Part shown: piece by piece, positions 51,586 through 60,131 of the stretch
How the letters are laid out: every line of letters begins with the position of its first letter
Numbering within the stretch: position 1 is the stretch's first letter
DNA from: Bordetella sp. BOR01
Lineage (GTDB): Bacteria > Pseudomonadota > Gammaproteobacteria > Burkholderiales > Burkholderiaceae_B
NCBI RefSeq assembly: GCF_019218885.1
Contig: NZ_JAHUWT010000005.1
Coordinates: 124,001-188,000, forward strand
Reading direction: 5' to 3'
DNA: 64,000 bases
Program-made: the position numbers and the translations under genes
The notes under the pieces: generated by a model
What the model saw: only the letters and a program-made list of their open reading frames with translations
What the model was told of the DNA's origin: nothing
The model's database searches: none

Positions 51586-52554
51586 ATGCAAAGACGAACC
51601 TTTTGCCTTTCCGCCGCCGTTGCGCTGGCCGCCCCCTGGAGCCATGCCAGCGAGGCCTATCCCAATCGGCCGGTGAAGGTGGTCATGCCTTACACCGCCG
51701 GCGGAGGGGGCGACGTCGTGCTCAGGCCCGTTACTGCCAAACTGTCTACCGCGTTCAACCAGCCCGTCCTGATCGAACACAAGCCGGGCGCCGCCACCAT
51801 GATCGGTACCGAGTACGTGGCCAGGTCCAAGCCCGACGGCTATACCCTCTGCCTGGTGACCGACTCGCACATCAGCAACCCGCTGTACCACAAGAATATT
51901 CCGTACGATGCCTTCGCGGACTTCGCGCCGGTGAGCCAGCTGGTGAGCGTGCCGCTGGTCCTGGTGACGCATCCCTCCGTTCCGGCGCAGAGCACGGAAG
52001 AACTGGTGGCCTACGCCAGGAAGAACCCGGGCAAGCTGGCCTACGCGTCGCTGGGCCTGGGCGGGCCGCATTACATGGCCATGGAGTGGTTCAAGAACGT
52101 GGCTGGCATCGACATGCTGGACGTGCCTTACCAAGGTACCAACCAATTGATCACGGCGGTGATCGGGGGGCAGGTCCAGGTGGCGTTCGCCGGCGCCTCT
52201 ACGGCATTGCAACATGCCAGGCAAGGCCGGATGAATGCCCTGGCGGTGTCCACCAGCCACCGGTTGCCGATGGCCGACCATGTGCCGACGATTGCCGAGG
52301 CGGGCTATCCCGAGTACGAATTCATGGCGTGGCATGGGATACTGGCACCCGCCGGCACGCCATCACGGATTGTCGACCTGTTGTCCGCGGAGATCGGGCT
52401 CACCATGCGTTCCTCCGAGATAAGCGAGCGCCTGGTTTCCATCGGGCTGATTCCTTCCCCATCGACACCTGCCGGGTTCGCGGCCAAGCTGCGGCGCGAC
52501 GAAGCGCTCTACCAGCGCCTGGCCGGGATCACCAATGCAACCCAGTCCGAGTGA
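51586..52554 (+). CDS. Bug/TctC-family periplasmic substrate-binding protein (6)
   Basis: 322-residue Bug receptor. The N-terminus MQRRTFCLSAAVALAAPWSH has a twin-arginine-like RRTF followed by a hydrophobic stretch, so Sec or Tat export is possible. Signatures are VVMPYTAGGGGDVVLR, EHKPGAATMIG, SKPDGYTLCLV and DVPYQGTNQLITAVIGGQV. ATG 51586 follows AAGGAG. The flavin reductase-like gene starts 4 nt after its stop, so the two form an operon. Confidence 0.88.
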   Translation: MQRRTFCLSAAVALAAPWSHASEAYPNRPVKVVMPYTAGGGGDVVLRPVTAKLSTAFNQPVLIEHKPGAATMIGTEYVARSKPDGYTLCLVTDSHISNPLYHKNIPYDAFADFAPVSQLVSVPLVLVTHPSVPAQSTEELVAYARKNPGKLAYASLGLGGPHYMAMEWFKNVAGIDMLDVPYQGTNQLITAVIGGQVQVAFAGASTALQHARQGRMNALAVSTSHRLPMADHVPTIAEAGYPEYEFMAWHGILAPAGTPSRIVDLLSAEIGLTMRSSEISERLVSIGLIPSPSTPAGFAAKLRRDEALYQRLAGITNATQSE

Positions 52555-52558
52555 ATAC

Positions 52559-53218
52559 ATGAGTTCACCCCACCAAGCGTCCGCTGCATCCACACATTTC
52601 TACGAGCCATCCAAGGGGCACCGGCTGCCGCACTCGCCGTTCAAGGCCATCATCGCGCCCCGGCCCATAGGATGGATTTCCACCATCGACCTGGAAGGCC
52701 GGGTGAACCTCGCCCCCTACAGCTTCTTCAACGCGATGAACGAGTCGCCGCCGATCCTGGGTTTCTGCACGATGAGTCGCAAGGACACGATGCGCAACAT
52801 CGAAGCCACCGGTGAATTCGTTGCCAACCTGGCCACCTATGACCTCGCGGAGCAAATGAATCTTTCCGCCGCGGCCGTACGCCCGGACGTGGACGAAATG
52901 CAACTCGCCGGCCTGGCCGCGGCGCCATCCGTGATGGTCCGTCCGCCGCGCGTGGCGGACGCGCCCGCAGCGCTGGAATGCCGGATGCTGAACATCACGC
53001 AGTTGAAAGACCTGGATGGCAAGCAGCTGGACGTGTTCCAGATCTCGGGCCAGGTCGTGGGCGTGCACATCAATGCCGAGTACCTGGTCGACGGCATCTT
53101 CGACACCGCGAAGGCGCGTAATCTTGCGCGGTGCGGCTACAGGGGCTTTTATGCGTCCGCCGACAAGCTCTTCGAGATGACCAGGCCCAGCGATGCGTTC
53201 GCGGCGGCCCAGGGTTGA
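52559..53218 (+). CDS. Flavin reductase-like (FMN-binding split-barrel) protein
   Basis: 219-residue member of the same DIM6/NTAB-type family as the gene at 4243. Segments are PFKAIIAPRPIGWISTID, NLAPYSFFNAMNESPPIL, then FVANLATYDLAEQMNLS. An ATG 24 nt upstream overlaps the Bug stop; 52559 is preferred for spacing. It converges on the aminotransferase operon with 12 nt between stops. It may reduce flavin for an oxygenase elsewhere, or act on the substrate taken up by Bug protein 6. Confidence 0.83.
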   Translation: MSSPHQASAASTHFYEPSKGHRLPHSPFKAIIAPRPIGWISTIDLEGRVNLAPYSFFNAMNESPPILGFCTMSRKDTMRNIEATGEFVANLATYDLAEQMNLSAAAVRPDVDEMQLAGLAAAPSVMVRPPRVADAPAALECRMLNITQLKDLDGKQLDVFQISGQVVGVHINAEYLVDGIFDTAKARNLARCGYRGFYASADKLFEMTRPSDAFAAAQG

Positions 53219-53230
53219 CGGCCAGGCCAG

Positions 53231-54451
53231 CTAGCGGTAGCGGTCGACGAGCTGGACCAGGCGTTCGACGGCCCGGATTGCCGCTGCGTGGTTTTGGGAA
53301 AAATTCAGGCGAATGCTATCGGTGCCATGTGGGCTGAATTCGGTGCCAGGGGTAACGGTTACGCCGGCCTGCTGGCGCAGGATGCGCACGAAGTCATGCA
53401 GCGATACCGCCAGCGCGGGTAGCCGCGGGAACAGGTAGCTGCCTGCCTCGGGGGCGCGTACCGACAGGCCTTCGACCTTGCGCAGCACCTTGAGCAGGTC
53501 GTCGCGGATGGCCTGGTGCCGGGCGATGCGTTCCTGCAGCCAGCCTTGGGGTTCGTCGAACCAGGTATGCAGCACGGCCTGGCAGTAGCCGGGGGCGCGC
53601 AGCGAGACGATGGCCTGGAGCTTTTCCATGCGATCGACCAGGCGCGCGGCGCCAAATGCGATGCCCAGCCGGTAACCGCTGAGCGATTCGGTTTTCGACG
53701 GCCCCATGATGGTGACGACGTTGCCGGCCGCGATTCCGCTGGCGCGCAGGTGCGTGTAGTGGGCGCCGGAATAAAGCAGCCGCGAATACAACTGGTCGAC
53801 AATGACGACGGCACCGTGCCGGTCGGCCAGCGCCGCGACCTGCGCGATTTCGTCGGGCGAATAGATGACGCCCGTGGGGTTGTTGGGGTTGGAGAACAGA
53901 AAGGTCTTGGCCCCCGATTTGAAGGCCTGTTCGAGTTGGGCCAGGTCCAGACCGGCACGCGTGGTGTGGCCCAGGTAATCCAGCTCGACCGGCACGATCT
54001 GGCCGCCCAGGAATTCGACAAGCTTGCGGTTGGCAAAGTAGTCGGGCCGCACGATCGCGACCTTGTCGCCGGCGGCCACGGTGGCTGCGATGGCCAGGAA
54101 CAGCGCACCCTGCGTGCCCGGGGTGATGATCACCTCGTTCGCGCCCGAGACCGGCTGGCCTGTGAACCGCGCCAGCCGCGTCGCCACTTGTTCGCGCAGG
54201 GCGGCGCCGCCACGGTACTCGGTATAGGCCTGTTCGCCGCCGCGCTCGACGCCTTGCACGAACTGTTCCAGCGAACCGGGCGTGGGGGCGAATGCGTCGG
54301 TGTTCACGTCGCCATGCGAGAAGTCCACGGGCGTGCCGGGCAAAGGCTGGCCGCGCAGCATCCGGGCCAGGTCGCCGCCGCTTTGGCGGACTTCCTGGCC
54401 GGGGGCGTTATCGGTGGATAGCCTGGCGAATTTATCGTCGATCGTGCTCAT
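53231..54451 (-). CDS. Class I/II PLP-dependent aminotransferase (copy 2)
   Basis: 406-residue fold-type I aminotransferase, closely similar along its whole length to copy 1 (28195-29418). Identical or nearly identical blocks include ITPGTQGALFLAIAATV, RPDYFANRKLVEF, IMGPSKTESLSGYRLG (PLP lysine) and SIRLNFSQNHAAA. AGGAGA precedes ATG 54451. It is the last gene of the eight-gene leftward operon. Its co-occurrence with amidohydrolase and racemase genes suggests that it transaminates an amino acid released from an amide or cyclic precursor. Confidence 0.9.
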   Translation of the reverse strand: MSTIDDKFARLSTDNAPGQEVRQSGGDLARMLRGQPLPGTPVDFSHGDVNTDAFAPTPGSLEQFVQGVERGGEQAYTEYRGGAALREQVATRLARFTGQPVSGANEVIITPGTQGALFLAIAATVAAGDKVAIVRPDYFANRKLVEFLGGQIVPVELDYLGHTTRAGLDLAQLEQAFKSGAKTFLFSNPNNPTGVIYSPDEIAQVAALADRHGAVVIVDQLYSRLLYSGAHYTHLRASGIAAGNVVTIMGPSKTESLSGYRLGIAFGAARLVDRMEKLQAIVSLRAPGYCQAVLHTWFDEPQGWLQERIARHQAIRDDLLKVLRKVEGLSVRAPEAGSYLFPRLPALAVSLHDFVRILRQQAGVTVTPGTEFSPHGTDSIRLNFSQNHAAAIRAVERLVQLVDRYR

Positions 54452-54479
54452 GCATGTCTCCTTATATGTCTCGAATCAT

Positions 54480-55457
54480 TCAGCCTTGGCCGCGCCGGTG
54501 TTCCCAGACGCCGGGCGTGACCAGATGGGCCGGCCGCCGGCCTTGCAGCGCGTCGATGACCTGGCCGGCCACCGCGCAGGCGGTGCGCGCCAGCGCCTCT
54601 TCGGTACTGCCGCCCGCATGAGGGGCCAGCACGACCTGGGGCATATGCAGCAGCGGATCGTCGGTGGGCGGCGGTTCGTGGGCAAACACGTCCAGGCCGG
54701 CGCCGCCCAGCCGGCCCGATGCCAGGTGGCGGGCCAGGGCGGCATCATCGACCAGGCCGCCGCGTGCGGTATTGATCAGGATCGCGCCGGGTTTCATGGA
54801 CGACAGCAGGGCATCGTCCAGCAGGGGGCCGGCCCCTGGGCGCGATGGACGATGCAGTGAAAGAATGTCGACACCGCCGACCAATGCCGCCAGGCTGTCG
54901 ACCGCGACGCAGCCGGCCGCCGCGATATCGCCTGGCGGCACCGACGGGGAATGCACGCGGACCGCCATGCCGAAGCCGCCCACCGCCATGCGCGCCAGCA
55001 GGCGGCCGATCTGGCCGAAGCCGACGATGCCCAGGGTCAGGCCCGACAGTTCGCGCAGGCCGGGCTCGTAGCGGATGTTCCAGTTGCCGTTGCGAACGGC
55101 ATGGTCGAATGCCACTGTGCGCTTGACCAGCGCCATCATCATCGACAGGGCCAGTTCCGCCACCGAGTGCGCGTTCGCGCCGGGCGTGCTGACCACCGGG
55201 ATGCCCAGCCGCTCGGCGGCGGCCAGGTCGATCATGTTGGTGCCTGCACCATGGTTGCCGATGACGCGCAGCCGGGTGGCTGCCTCGATGGCGCGCGCGT
55301 CCAGGCCCGCATTGCGCGTGATGACGGCGTCGCAGTCGGCGATGGCCTGGGCCACATCGGCCATCGATGGGGAAGCCGGCGTGGCGCAGGCGATGCCGGC
55401 CGTGCGCAGCATGGCCAGGCCCTGTTCATGAATGGGTTGAACGATCAGGCATTTCAT
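54480..55457 (-). CDS. D-isomer-specific 2-hydroxyacid dehydrogenase
   Basis: 325-residue NAD(P)-dependent dehydrogenase (PF00389/PF02826). The nucleotide-binding motif is LGIVGFGQIGRLLARMAVGG. Catalytic elements are the arginine of ILINTARGGLVDD, the glutamate of LDVFAHEPP and the histidine of LAPHAGGS. The start shares TGATG with the stop of the M20 gene, so translation is coupled. It would reduce or oxidise the 2-oxo/2-hydroxy acid pair generated by the aminotransferase beside it. Confidence 0.9.
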   Translation of the reverse strand: MKCLIVQPIHEQGLAMLRTAGIACATPASPSMADVAQAIADCDAVITRNAGLDARAIEAATRLRVIGNHGAGTNMIDLAAAERLGIPVVSTPGANAHSVAELALSMMMALVKRTVAFDHAVRNGNWNIRYEPGLRELSGLTLGIVGFGQIGRLLARMAVGGFGMAVRVHSPSVPPGDIAAAGCVAVDSLAALVGGVDILSLHRPSRPGAGPLLDDALLSSMKPGAILINTARGGLVDDAALARHLASGRLGGAGLDVFAHEPPPTDDPLLHMPQVVLAPHAGGSTEEALARTACAVAGQVIDALQGRRPAHLVTPGVWEHRRGQG

Positions 55458-56740
55458 CAGGAGCCTCGGGGATACTCGGTAGAAGGACAATCATCGGCCA
55501 GGATGTCGGACAGCAATTGCGCGGCGACTGCGAAGTCTGGCATATCCATGGCTTCCTGGGGGTTGTGCGAGCCGTGCCGGTTGCGCACGAAGATCATTGC
55601 GGTGCGCACGCCTTGTTGCGCGAACACCGCAGCATCGTGGCCGGCCCCGCTGGGCATGGCCGGTGCGGCAATCCCGCGATGCTGCGCCAGCGTGGCCAGC
55701 CGCGCGATCAGGCCCGCGTCCATGGCGGCGGGCAGCGAGCCGGTCCTGGGGCCGAAGTCGACATGGGTCGAGGTGGCCTGCGCAACGGCCTCGGCCCGTG
55801 CGCGCAACAGCCGGTCGAACCGTTCGAGCAGCGCGGGGCTGATGCTGCGCACATCGATGCAGCAATCAAGTTCACCGGCGACCTTGCTGAAAGCGTGTTG
55901 TTCCGGGTTGGTGGACACCTGGCCCACGGTGACCACCAGGTCTTCGCCGAACGCCTCCAGTGTTTCCCAGGCCCGGTCCAGTTCCGCCATCCACAGCGCC
56001 GCCGCGCGTACCGCGTCGCGCCTGTGGCGGCGGGCCACGGCGCCGGAATGGGCATATTCGCCGGTCCAGCGCATCGTGCGATAGCGCAAGCTGCCGCGGA
56101 TGCCGGTGACGATGCCGGCCGGCGTGCCGGTGTCGACCAGGGTCGGGCCTTGCTCGATGTGCAGCTCGACAAAGCGGTCGATCCGGGCGGGTTGCAGCGC
56201 CGCCTGTCCAAAGCCGGCCGGGTCGATCGACAAGGCGGCCAGGTGCTCGCGCAGCGGCCGGCCAGTGTCGGCGCGGCGCAGGTCCAGCGTGGCCGCCTCG
56301 ACCAGGCCGAACGCTGCCTTGCTGCCCAGGTAAGAATAGGGAAACCAGGTGCTTTCTTCGGCGCGGATGGCCATGACGGTGACATCGGCCTGGGGCTGGT
56401 AGCCGGCGGCGCGCCAACCTGCCAGCACCGCCAGTCCCGCGATCACACCGGCCGCGCCGTCGAAGTTGCCGCCGGCGGGTACCGAGTCCAGGTGCGAGCC
56501 GGTCATGCGCACGGGCCGGTCCCGGTCGCGTCCGGGCAGCGTGATGTAGAGGTTGCCGCTGGTATCGGTGCGGGTCTCCAGGTCCAGCGCGTGCGCGGCC
56601 GTGCGCAGCAGGTCATGGGCGCGCTGTTCGCCGGCGCCGAAGGCGTCGCGCGTGACGCCCAGGCCGTCGAACGACTGTGTACGCAGCGTGTCCAGCAGAC
56701 GGGCCGCCAGGTCGATATCGGGATCGGGGGCTCGATTCAT
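55457..56740 (-). CDS. M20 family amidohydrolase (N-carbamoylase/allantoate amidohydrolase-like)
   Basis: 427-residue zinc hydrolase of the HyuC/AllC group. Metal ligands are in GSHLDSVPAGGNFDG (H83, D94), AEES (E128/E129), HIEQGP and SGAGHDAAVF. The dimerisation domain lies between about residues 210 and 325. It would hydrolyse an N-carbamoyl amino acid or ureido acid to amino acid, ammonia and CO2. It lies 4 nt after the racemase superfamily gene stop. The frame extends 57 codons further upstream into that gene without homology, so ATG 56740 is used. Confidence 0.88.
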   Translation of the reverse strand: MNRAPDPDIDLAARLLDTLRTQSFDGLGVTRDAFGAGEQRAHDLLRTAAHALDLETRTDTSGNLYITLPGRDRDRPVRMTGSHLDSVPAGGNFDGAAGVIAGLAVLAGWRAAGYQPQADVTVMAIRAEESTWFPYSYLGSKAAFGLVEAATLDLRRADTGRPLREHLAALSIDPAGFGQAALQPARIDRFVELHIEQGPTLVDTGTPAGIVTGIRGSLRYRTMRWTGEYAHSGAVARRHRRDAVRAAALWMAELDRAWETLEAFGEDLVVTVGQVSTNPEQHAFSKVAGELDCCIDVRSISPALLERFDRLLRARAEAVAQATSTHVDFGPRTGSLPAAMDAGLIARLATLAQHRGIAAPAMPSGAGHDAAVFAQQGVRTAMIFVRNRHGSHNPQEAMDMPDFAVAAQLLSDILADDCPSTEYPRGS

Positions 56741-56744
56741 CGGA

Positions 56745-57545
56745 TCAAGCCAGCGAATAATCCGCGCGGCTGATGGGGGCCAGGCAGTCGGCCAGCAGCC
56801 GGCCGTACCCGGGAATGGCGCATGACAGGCCCAGCAGGCGCAGGCAGGCCCAGAAGGTTGCCTGGTTGCTGGTGACGACGGGCTTGCCCAGTTCGTCTTC
56901 GATGCGGGCAATCATGTCCAGGGTCGCCAGGTTGGTGCACGACAGGAAGATGGCGTCGGCCTCGGGGCGATCGATGGCACGCGCCAACTGGAACGTGGAC
57001 TGGGGGGGAACGCGGCCGATGTCGCGCCGTTCTTCCTGGGTATGGCCCAGGTCCAGGCCCTGGATGGACACGACCTCGAAGCCGTATTGTTCAAGGAAAT
57101 CGCGCTCGCGCTGATTGACGAAATCGATATAGGGCGTGCCTACCGCAACCCGCCTGGCCCCCAGCGCGCGCAGCGCGGCCACGGCGGCGCCGGCGGTGGC
57201 GATGGCCGGTACGCCGACCCGTGCGCTCATGCCGTCGCACAGCTCGTCCAGCGAGCAGACAATCGAACCCGATGTGCAGCCATACGCCACCACGTCGACT
57301 TCGGCCGTCTTGATCAGGTCGGCCGCCTCGAGCACGCCTTCGGCCATGCGGTCGTAGTTTTCCTGAGTAGCGGCGCCGGCATTGATCGCGCGGCCCGTGT
57401 GGATAGTGACGCCTTCGGGCGCCAGCCGGTAGAACTCGGGCTCGTTGATCGTGTTGGTCGAAGGCACGATCAGGCCGATCTTGGCGCGCCAGGCATAGGG
57501 CCGGTACTGCGCGGTGGTTTTCATCTGGGTCTGGATGGGCATCAT
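56745..57545 (-). CDS. Asp/Glu racemase superfamily protein (maleate isomerase-like)
   Basis: 266-residue member of the Asp/Glu/hydantoin racemase superfamily. The first half has GLIVPSTNTINEPEFYRLAP and the catalytic C90 in AYGCTSGS; the second half has C203 in LSCTNLATLD. Two cysteines suit a maleate cis-trans isomerase or racemase rather than arylmalonate decarboxylase, which has only one. The start overlaps the HpcH/HpaI aldolase stop by 4 nt (ATGA). It could isomerise an unsaturated dicarboxylate or racemise an amide derivative of this pathway. Confidence 0.85.
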   Translation of the reverse strand: MMPIQTQMKTTAQYRPYAWRAKIGLIVPSTNTINEPEFYRLAPEGVTIHTGRAINAGAATQENYDRMAEGVLEAADLIKTAEVDVVAYGCTSGSIVCSLDELCDGMSARVGVPAIATAGAAVAALRALGARRVAVGTPYIDFVNQRERDFLEQYGFEVVSIQGLDLGHTQEERRDIGRVPPQSTFQLARAIDRPEADAIFLSCTNLATLDMIARIEDELGKPVVTSNQATFWACLRLLGLSCAIPGYGRLLADCLAPISRADYSLA

Positions 57546-58336
57546 GCGGTCTCCTCGCGTGCTGCCAGGCGCTTCAAGCCCGAAGCGGCCTGGCTGAATG
57601 TGTTGAACAAGGCGTTGACGTCATTGCTGAACGGCATCCAGCGGATGCCGCGCGCCAGCCAGCGTTCGGCCGCGCCCAGGTCCTGGCAACTGAAGCCCCA
57701 GGCGATGCCGTGCCGGTCGCACGTGGCAATGACGTGTTCGACGGCTTCCTGGTACAGGGGGTGCTGCATGTCGCCCGGGATGCCGAGGTCTTGCGTCAGG
57801 TCGTCCGGCCCGATCATGACGGCGTCCAGGCCGCGAACTGCGCAGATGCGGTCCAGGTTGTTCAGCCCGACCCGGGTTTCGGCCATGGCGATCGTGACGG
57901 TATTGGCGTTGATCTCGGCGGCCTGGGACAAAGGCGACGACAGCTTGATGTAGTCGGTGTGCGGGCCGCGCATGTTCAGGATGCGTTGGCCATCGGGGTA
58001 GTACTTGGTGTATCGCAGGATCTGTTCGAGCTGTTCCGGGGTCTCGATATTGGGCAGCAGCAAGCCCATTGCACCCGCGTCCAGCGGACGCGTGTAGTCG
58101 TGCGAGTCGGAACCGGCGGGGCGCACGATGGGCACGATACCGGCTTCGCGGGCCACCAGGCACAGCGTGGCGACCTCGGCGATCGAGAAGTCGCTGTGTT
58201 CCATTTCGATCAGCACGAAGTCCAGCCCGGTCGTGGCCAGCAGCTTCATGAAGCGGGGGTGGTGCACCATGGTTGCCCAGGTGCCGAACACGGGTTTCTG
58301 CTGGTTCCAGGCCTGCTTGATGGGGTTCTGTTTCAC
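57542..58336 (-). CDS. HpcH/HpaI family aldolase
   Basis: 264-residue class II (metal-dependent) 2-oxo-acid aldolase. Segments include VFGTWATMVHHP, LDFVLIEMEHSDFSIAEV, GLLLPNIETPEQLE, the metal-binding glutamate in IAMAETRVGLNNLD and aspartate in IGPDDLTQDLG. The start is GTG with GAGG eight bases upstream, overlapping the creatininase-like stop (GTGA). The long upstream open frame is only a mirror of that gene. It would cleave a 4-hydroxy-2-oxo acid to pyruvate and an aldehyde. Confidence 0.9.
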   Translation of the reverse strand: MKQNPIKQAWNQQKPVFGTWATMVHHPRFMKLLATTGLDFVLIEMEHSDFSIAEVATLCLVAREAGIVPIVRPAGSDSHDYTRPLDAGAMGLLLPNIETPEQLEQILRYTKYYPDGQRILNMRGPHTDYIKLSSPLSQAAEINANTVTIAMAETRVGLNNLDRICAVRGLDAVMIGPDDLTQDLGIPGDMQHPLYQEAVEHVIATCDRHGIAWGFSCQDLGAAERWLARGIRWMPFSNDVNALFNTFSQAASGLKRLAAREETA

Positions 58337-59127
58337 GATGCTGCCTCTTCCGATACAAACGACATGGTGCTGAACTTGAGCGCGGCCTCGCTCATGTAGT
58401 CGAGCGCGGCGTTCCAGATGGCGTGCCCGAGTTCGGCCGTGGCCTGGGTGGGGTCGCCCTGGGTGCCGATCGGCGCGTAATCGCTGATATCGCTGAACAC
58501 CGCGAAGCTGGACTTGCCGAACGACACTTTGCCGCTGCTGACGGTATTGACGCCGTCCGTGAACGGGCGCAGCGACTCGGTGGCGCGCGCGCGATCCATG
58601 AATACCAGTTCGGGGAACTTGGCCAACGCCACCGAGGTCACCATTTCGGAGGCATGGCCGCTGGGCGAGCGCTTGGTCTTGAAGCTGCCGCCCGCCACAT
58701 CGCGCATGATCGAGAACACGTCTATCAGGCCCCCCACCGCGCCGTAGTTGCGGCGCAGGTGGCGGCATACGCTTTCGATCGGCCCGAGCGAACCCGCGTG
58801 GATGTTGATGAAGAAGAAATGGCGGAAGCCCTGGCCGGCCAGGGCGTCGCCCATCTCTTTCAGGTAGCGCTCGACCGTATTCATTTCCACCGACAAGGTG
58901 CCGGGGTAGTCCAGGAACATGGCCGAGTAATTGACGGGCACGATGGGCGTGACGGCCAGGCCGGTGCGTTCGCCGACCTCGGTCGCGATCGACTCGCAGA
59001 TGCGCAGCTCGGTGCCCGTGGCCAGGTGGGAACCGTATTGCTCGACGGCGCCCACCGGGATCAGCACGGTATCGCTTTCGGCCAGATAGGCGCGGATGTC
59101 ATCGTAGGGGTGTTGGTCTGTTCGCAT
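58333..59127 (-). CDS. Creatininase family protein with altered metal-site residues
   Basis: 264-residue creatininase/FAPy-deformylase family protein. The usual ligand motif E-Q-H-G-x-H-L, then T-D, reads EQYGSHLATGTE here (E29, Y31, E40), so the expected histidine is tyrosine and the aspartate is glutamate; NIHAGS carries the conserved histidine H110. The segment SPSGHASEMVTS matches the later conserved block. An amidohydrolase role on a cyclic or linear amide is likely, with perhaps a different metal arrangement. It is the third gene of the operon, after the two Bug genes. Confidence 0.82.
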   Translation of the reverse strand: MRTDQHPYDDIRAYLAESDTVLIPVGAVEQYGSHLATGTELRICESIATEVGERTGLAVTPIVPVNYSAMFLDYPGTLSVEMNTVERYLKEMGDALAGQGFRHFFFINIHAGSLGPIESVCRHLRRNYGAVGGLIDVFSIMRDVAGGSFKTKRSPSGHASEMVTSVALAKFPELVFMDRARATESLRPFTDGVNTVSSGKVSFGKSSFAVFSDISDYAPIGTQGDPTQATAELGHAIWNAALDYMSEAALKFSTMSFVSEEAAS

Positions 59128-59166
59128 AGTGAAAGGCTTGGAAAAGGGTGAAGGACAAGAGCGGAG

Positions 59167-60111
59167 TCATTGCTGCCACGGTTGCACCGACCACAGTTCG
59201 CGCAACTGCCGGTCGACCGCTTTCAGGTTCTGGATGTATTCATCGCGCTTCAGGTAGCGCAGCGGCTGGAACGAATTCCTGGCCCGGGTCAGGTAGGTCT
59301 GGTCGTGGTTGCATTCGTCTACGGCCCGGGTCAGGTGGGCCACGACTTCGGCGGGCATGCCGCGCGGCCCGGCCAGCCCGCGCATCGAGCCGCCGATCAC
59401 CTCGTAGCCGGCCTCATGGAAGGTGGGAATGCCGGGCTCCTGTTCGGAACGGGCCGGGCCCATGATGCCCACGATGCGCCAGGGCTTGCCGTTGGCGAAC
59501 GAGATCGCCTCGCCCAGGTTGGCCATGGTGCTGTCCACCACCTTGCCCAGCAGCGCCACGCTGGCGGGGGCGGCACCCTGGAACGGCACGGCGGTGAGCT
59601 TGATGCCGGCGGCATGTTCGAGCGACAGCGCCGAGATATGCCCGGCCGAGCCCACGCCTTGGGTGCCCACGGTGATTGCGCCCGGCTTGGCCCTGGCCGC
59701 CGCGATCAAGTCCTGGATCGAATGGATCGGGTTGTCGGCATGCACGCTGATGGTGCCGGGGTCTTCCACCAGGTTGGCGATGAAGTCGAAGCTCTCCAGG
59801 GTGTAGGACGTCTTGCGTTCGATTGGCAGGCTGATCACGCCCGGCGTGTTGACCAGGCCGATGGTGTAGCCGTCGGGTTCGGCCCGGGCCAGCGCGCTCA
59901 GGCCGATGTCTCCCGATGCGCCGGGCTTGTTGACGACGACGATGCGGGCCGAGTCGATCTTGGTTTCCATGCAGGCGGCAATGGTGCGGGCGGTCAGGTC
60001 CGACCCCGCGCCGGCCGGAAACGGCACGATCAGGTTGATGGGATGCTCTGGGTAGGCTGCCGCGCAGAGCGAGGGCAGGACGAGCAGGGCGCAGAAAAAG
60101 GTTTTTTTCAT
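59167..60111 (-). CDS. Bug/TctC-family periplasmic substrate-binding protein (7)
   Basis: 314-residue Bug receptor with signal peptide (MKKTFFCALLVLPSLCAAA) and signatures LIVPFPAGAGSDLTAR, VNKPGASGDIGLS, EPDGYTIGLVNTPGVIS and PFQGAAPASVALLGKV. AGGAA precedes ATG 60111. It is similar to the adjacent Bug protein 8 in many blocks (SLPIERK/TIPIERQ, GSAGHI), indicating tandem duplication. It ends 39 nt before the creatininase-like gene. Confidence 0.9.
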   Translation of the reverse strand: MKKTFFCALLVLPSLCAAAYPEHPINLIVPFPAGAGSDLTARTIAACMETKIDSARIVVVNKPGASGDIGLSALARAEPDGYTIGLVNTPGVISLPIERKTSYTLESFDFIANLVEDPGTISVHADNPIHSIQDLIAAARAKPGAITVGTQGVGSAGHISALSLEHAAGIKLTAVPFQGAAPASVALLGKVVDSTMANLGEAISFANGKPWRIVGIMGPARSEQEPGIPTFHEAGYEVIGGSMRGLAGPRGMPAEVVAHLTRAVDECNHDQTYLTRARNSFQPLRYLKRDEYIQNLKAVDRQLRELWSVQPWQQ

Positions 60112-60131
60112 GATCACGGATTCCTGGGGAT

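Noticed and set aside
58337-58768. Extended N-terminus of the HpcH/HpaI aldolase
   Set aside because: The extension only mirrors the creatininase-like gene; the GTG at 58336 has a good ribosome-binding site and begins the family homology.
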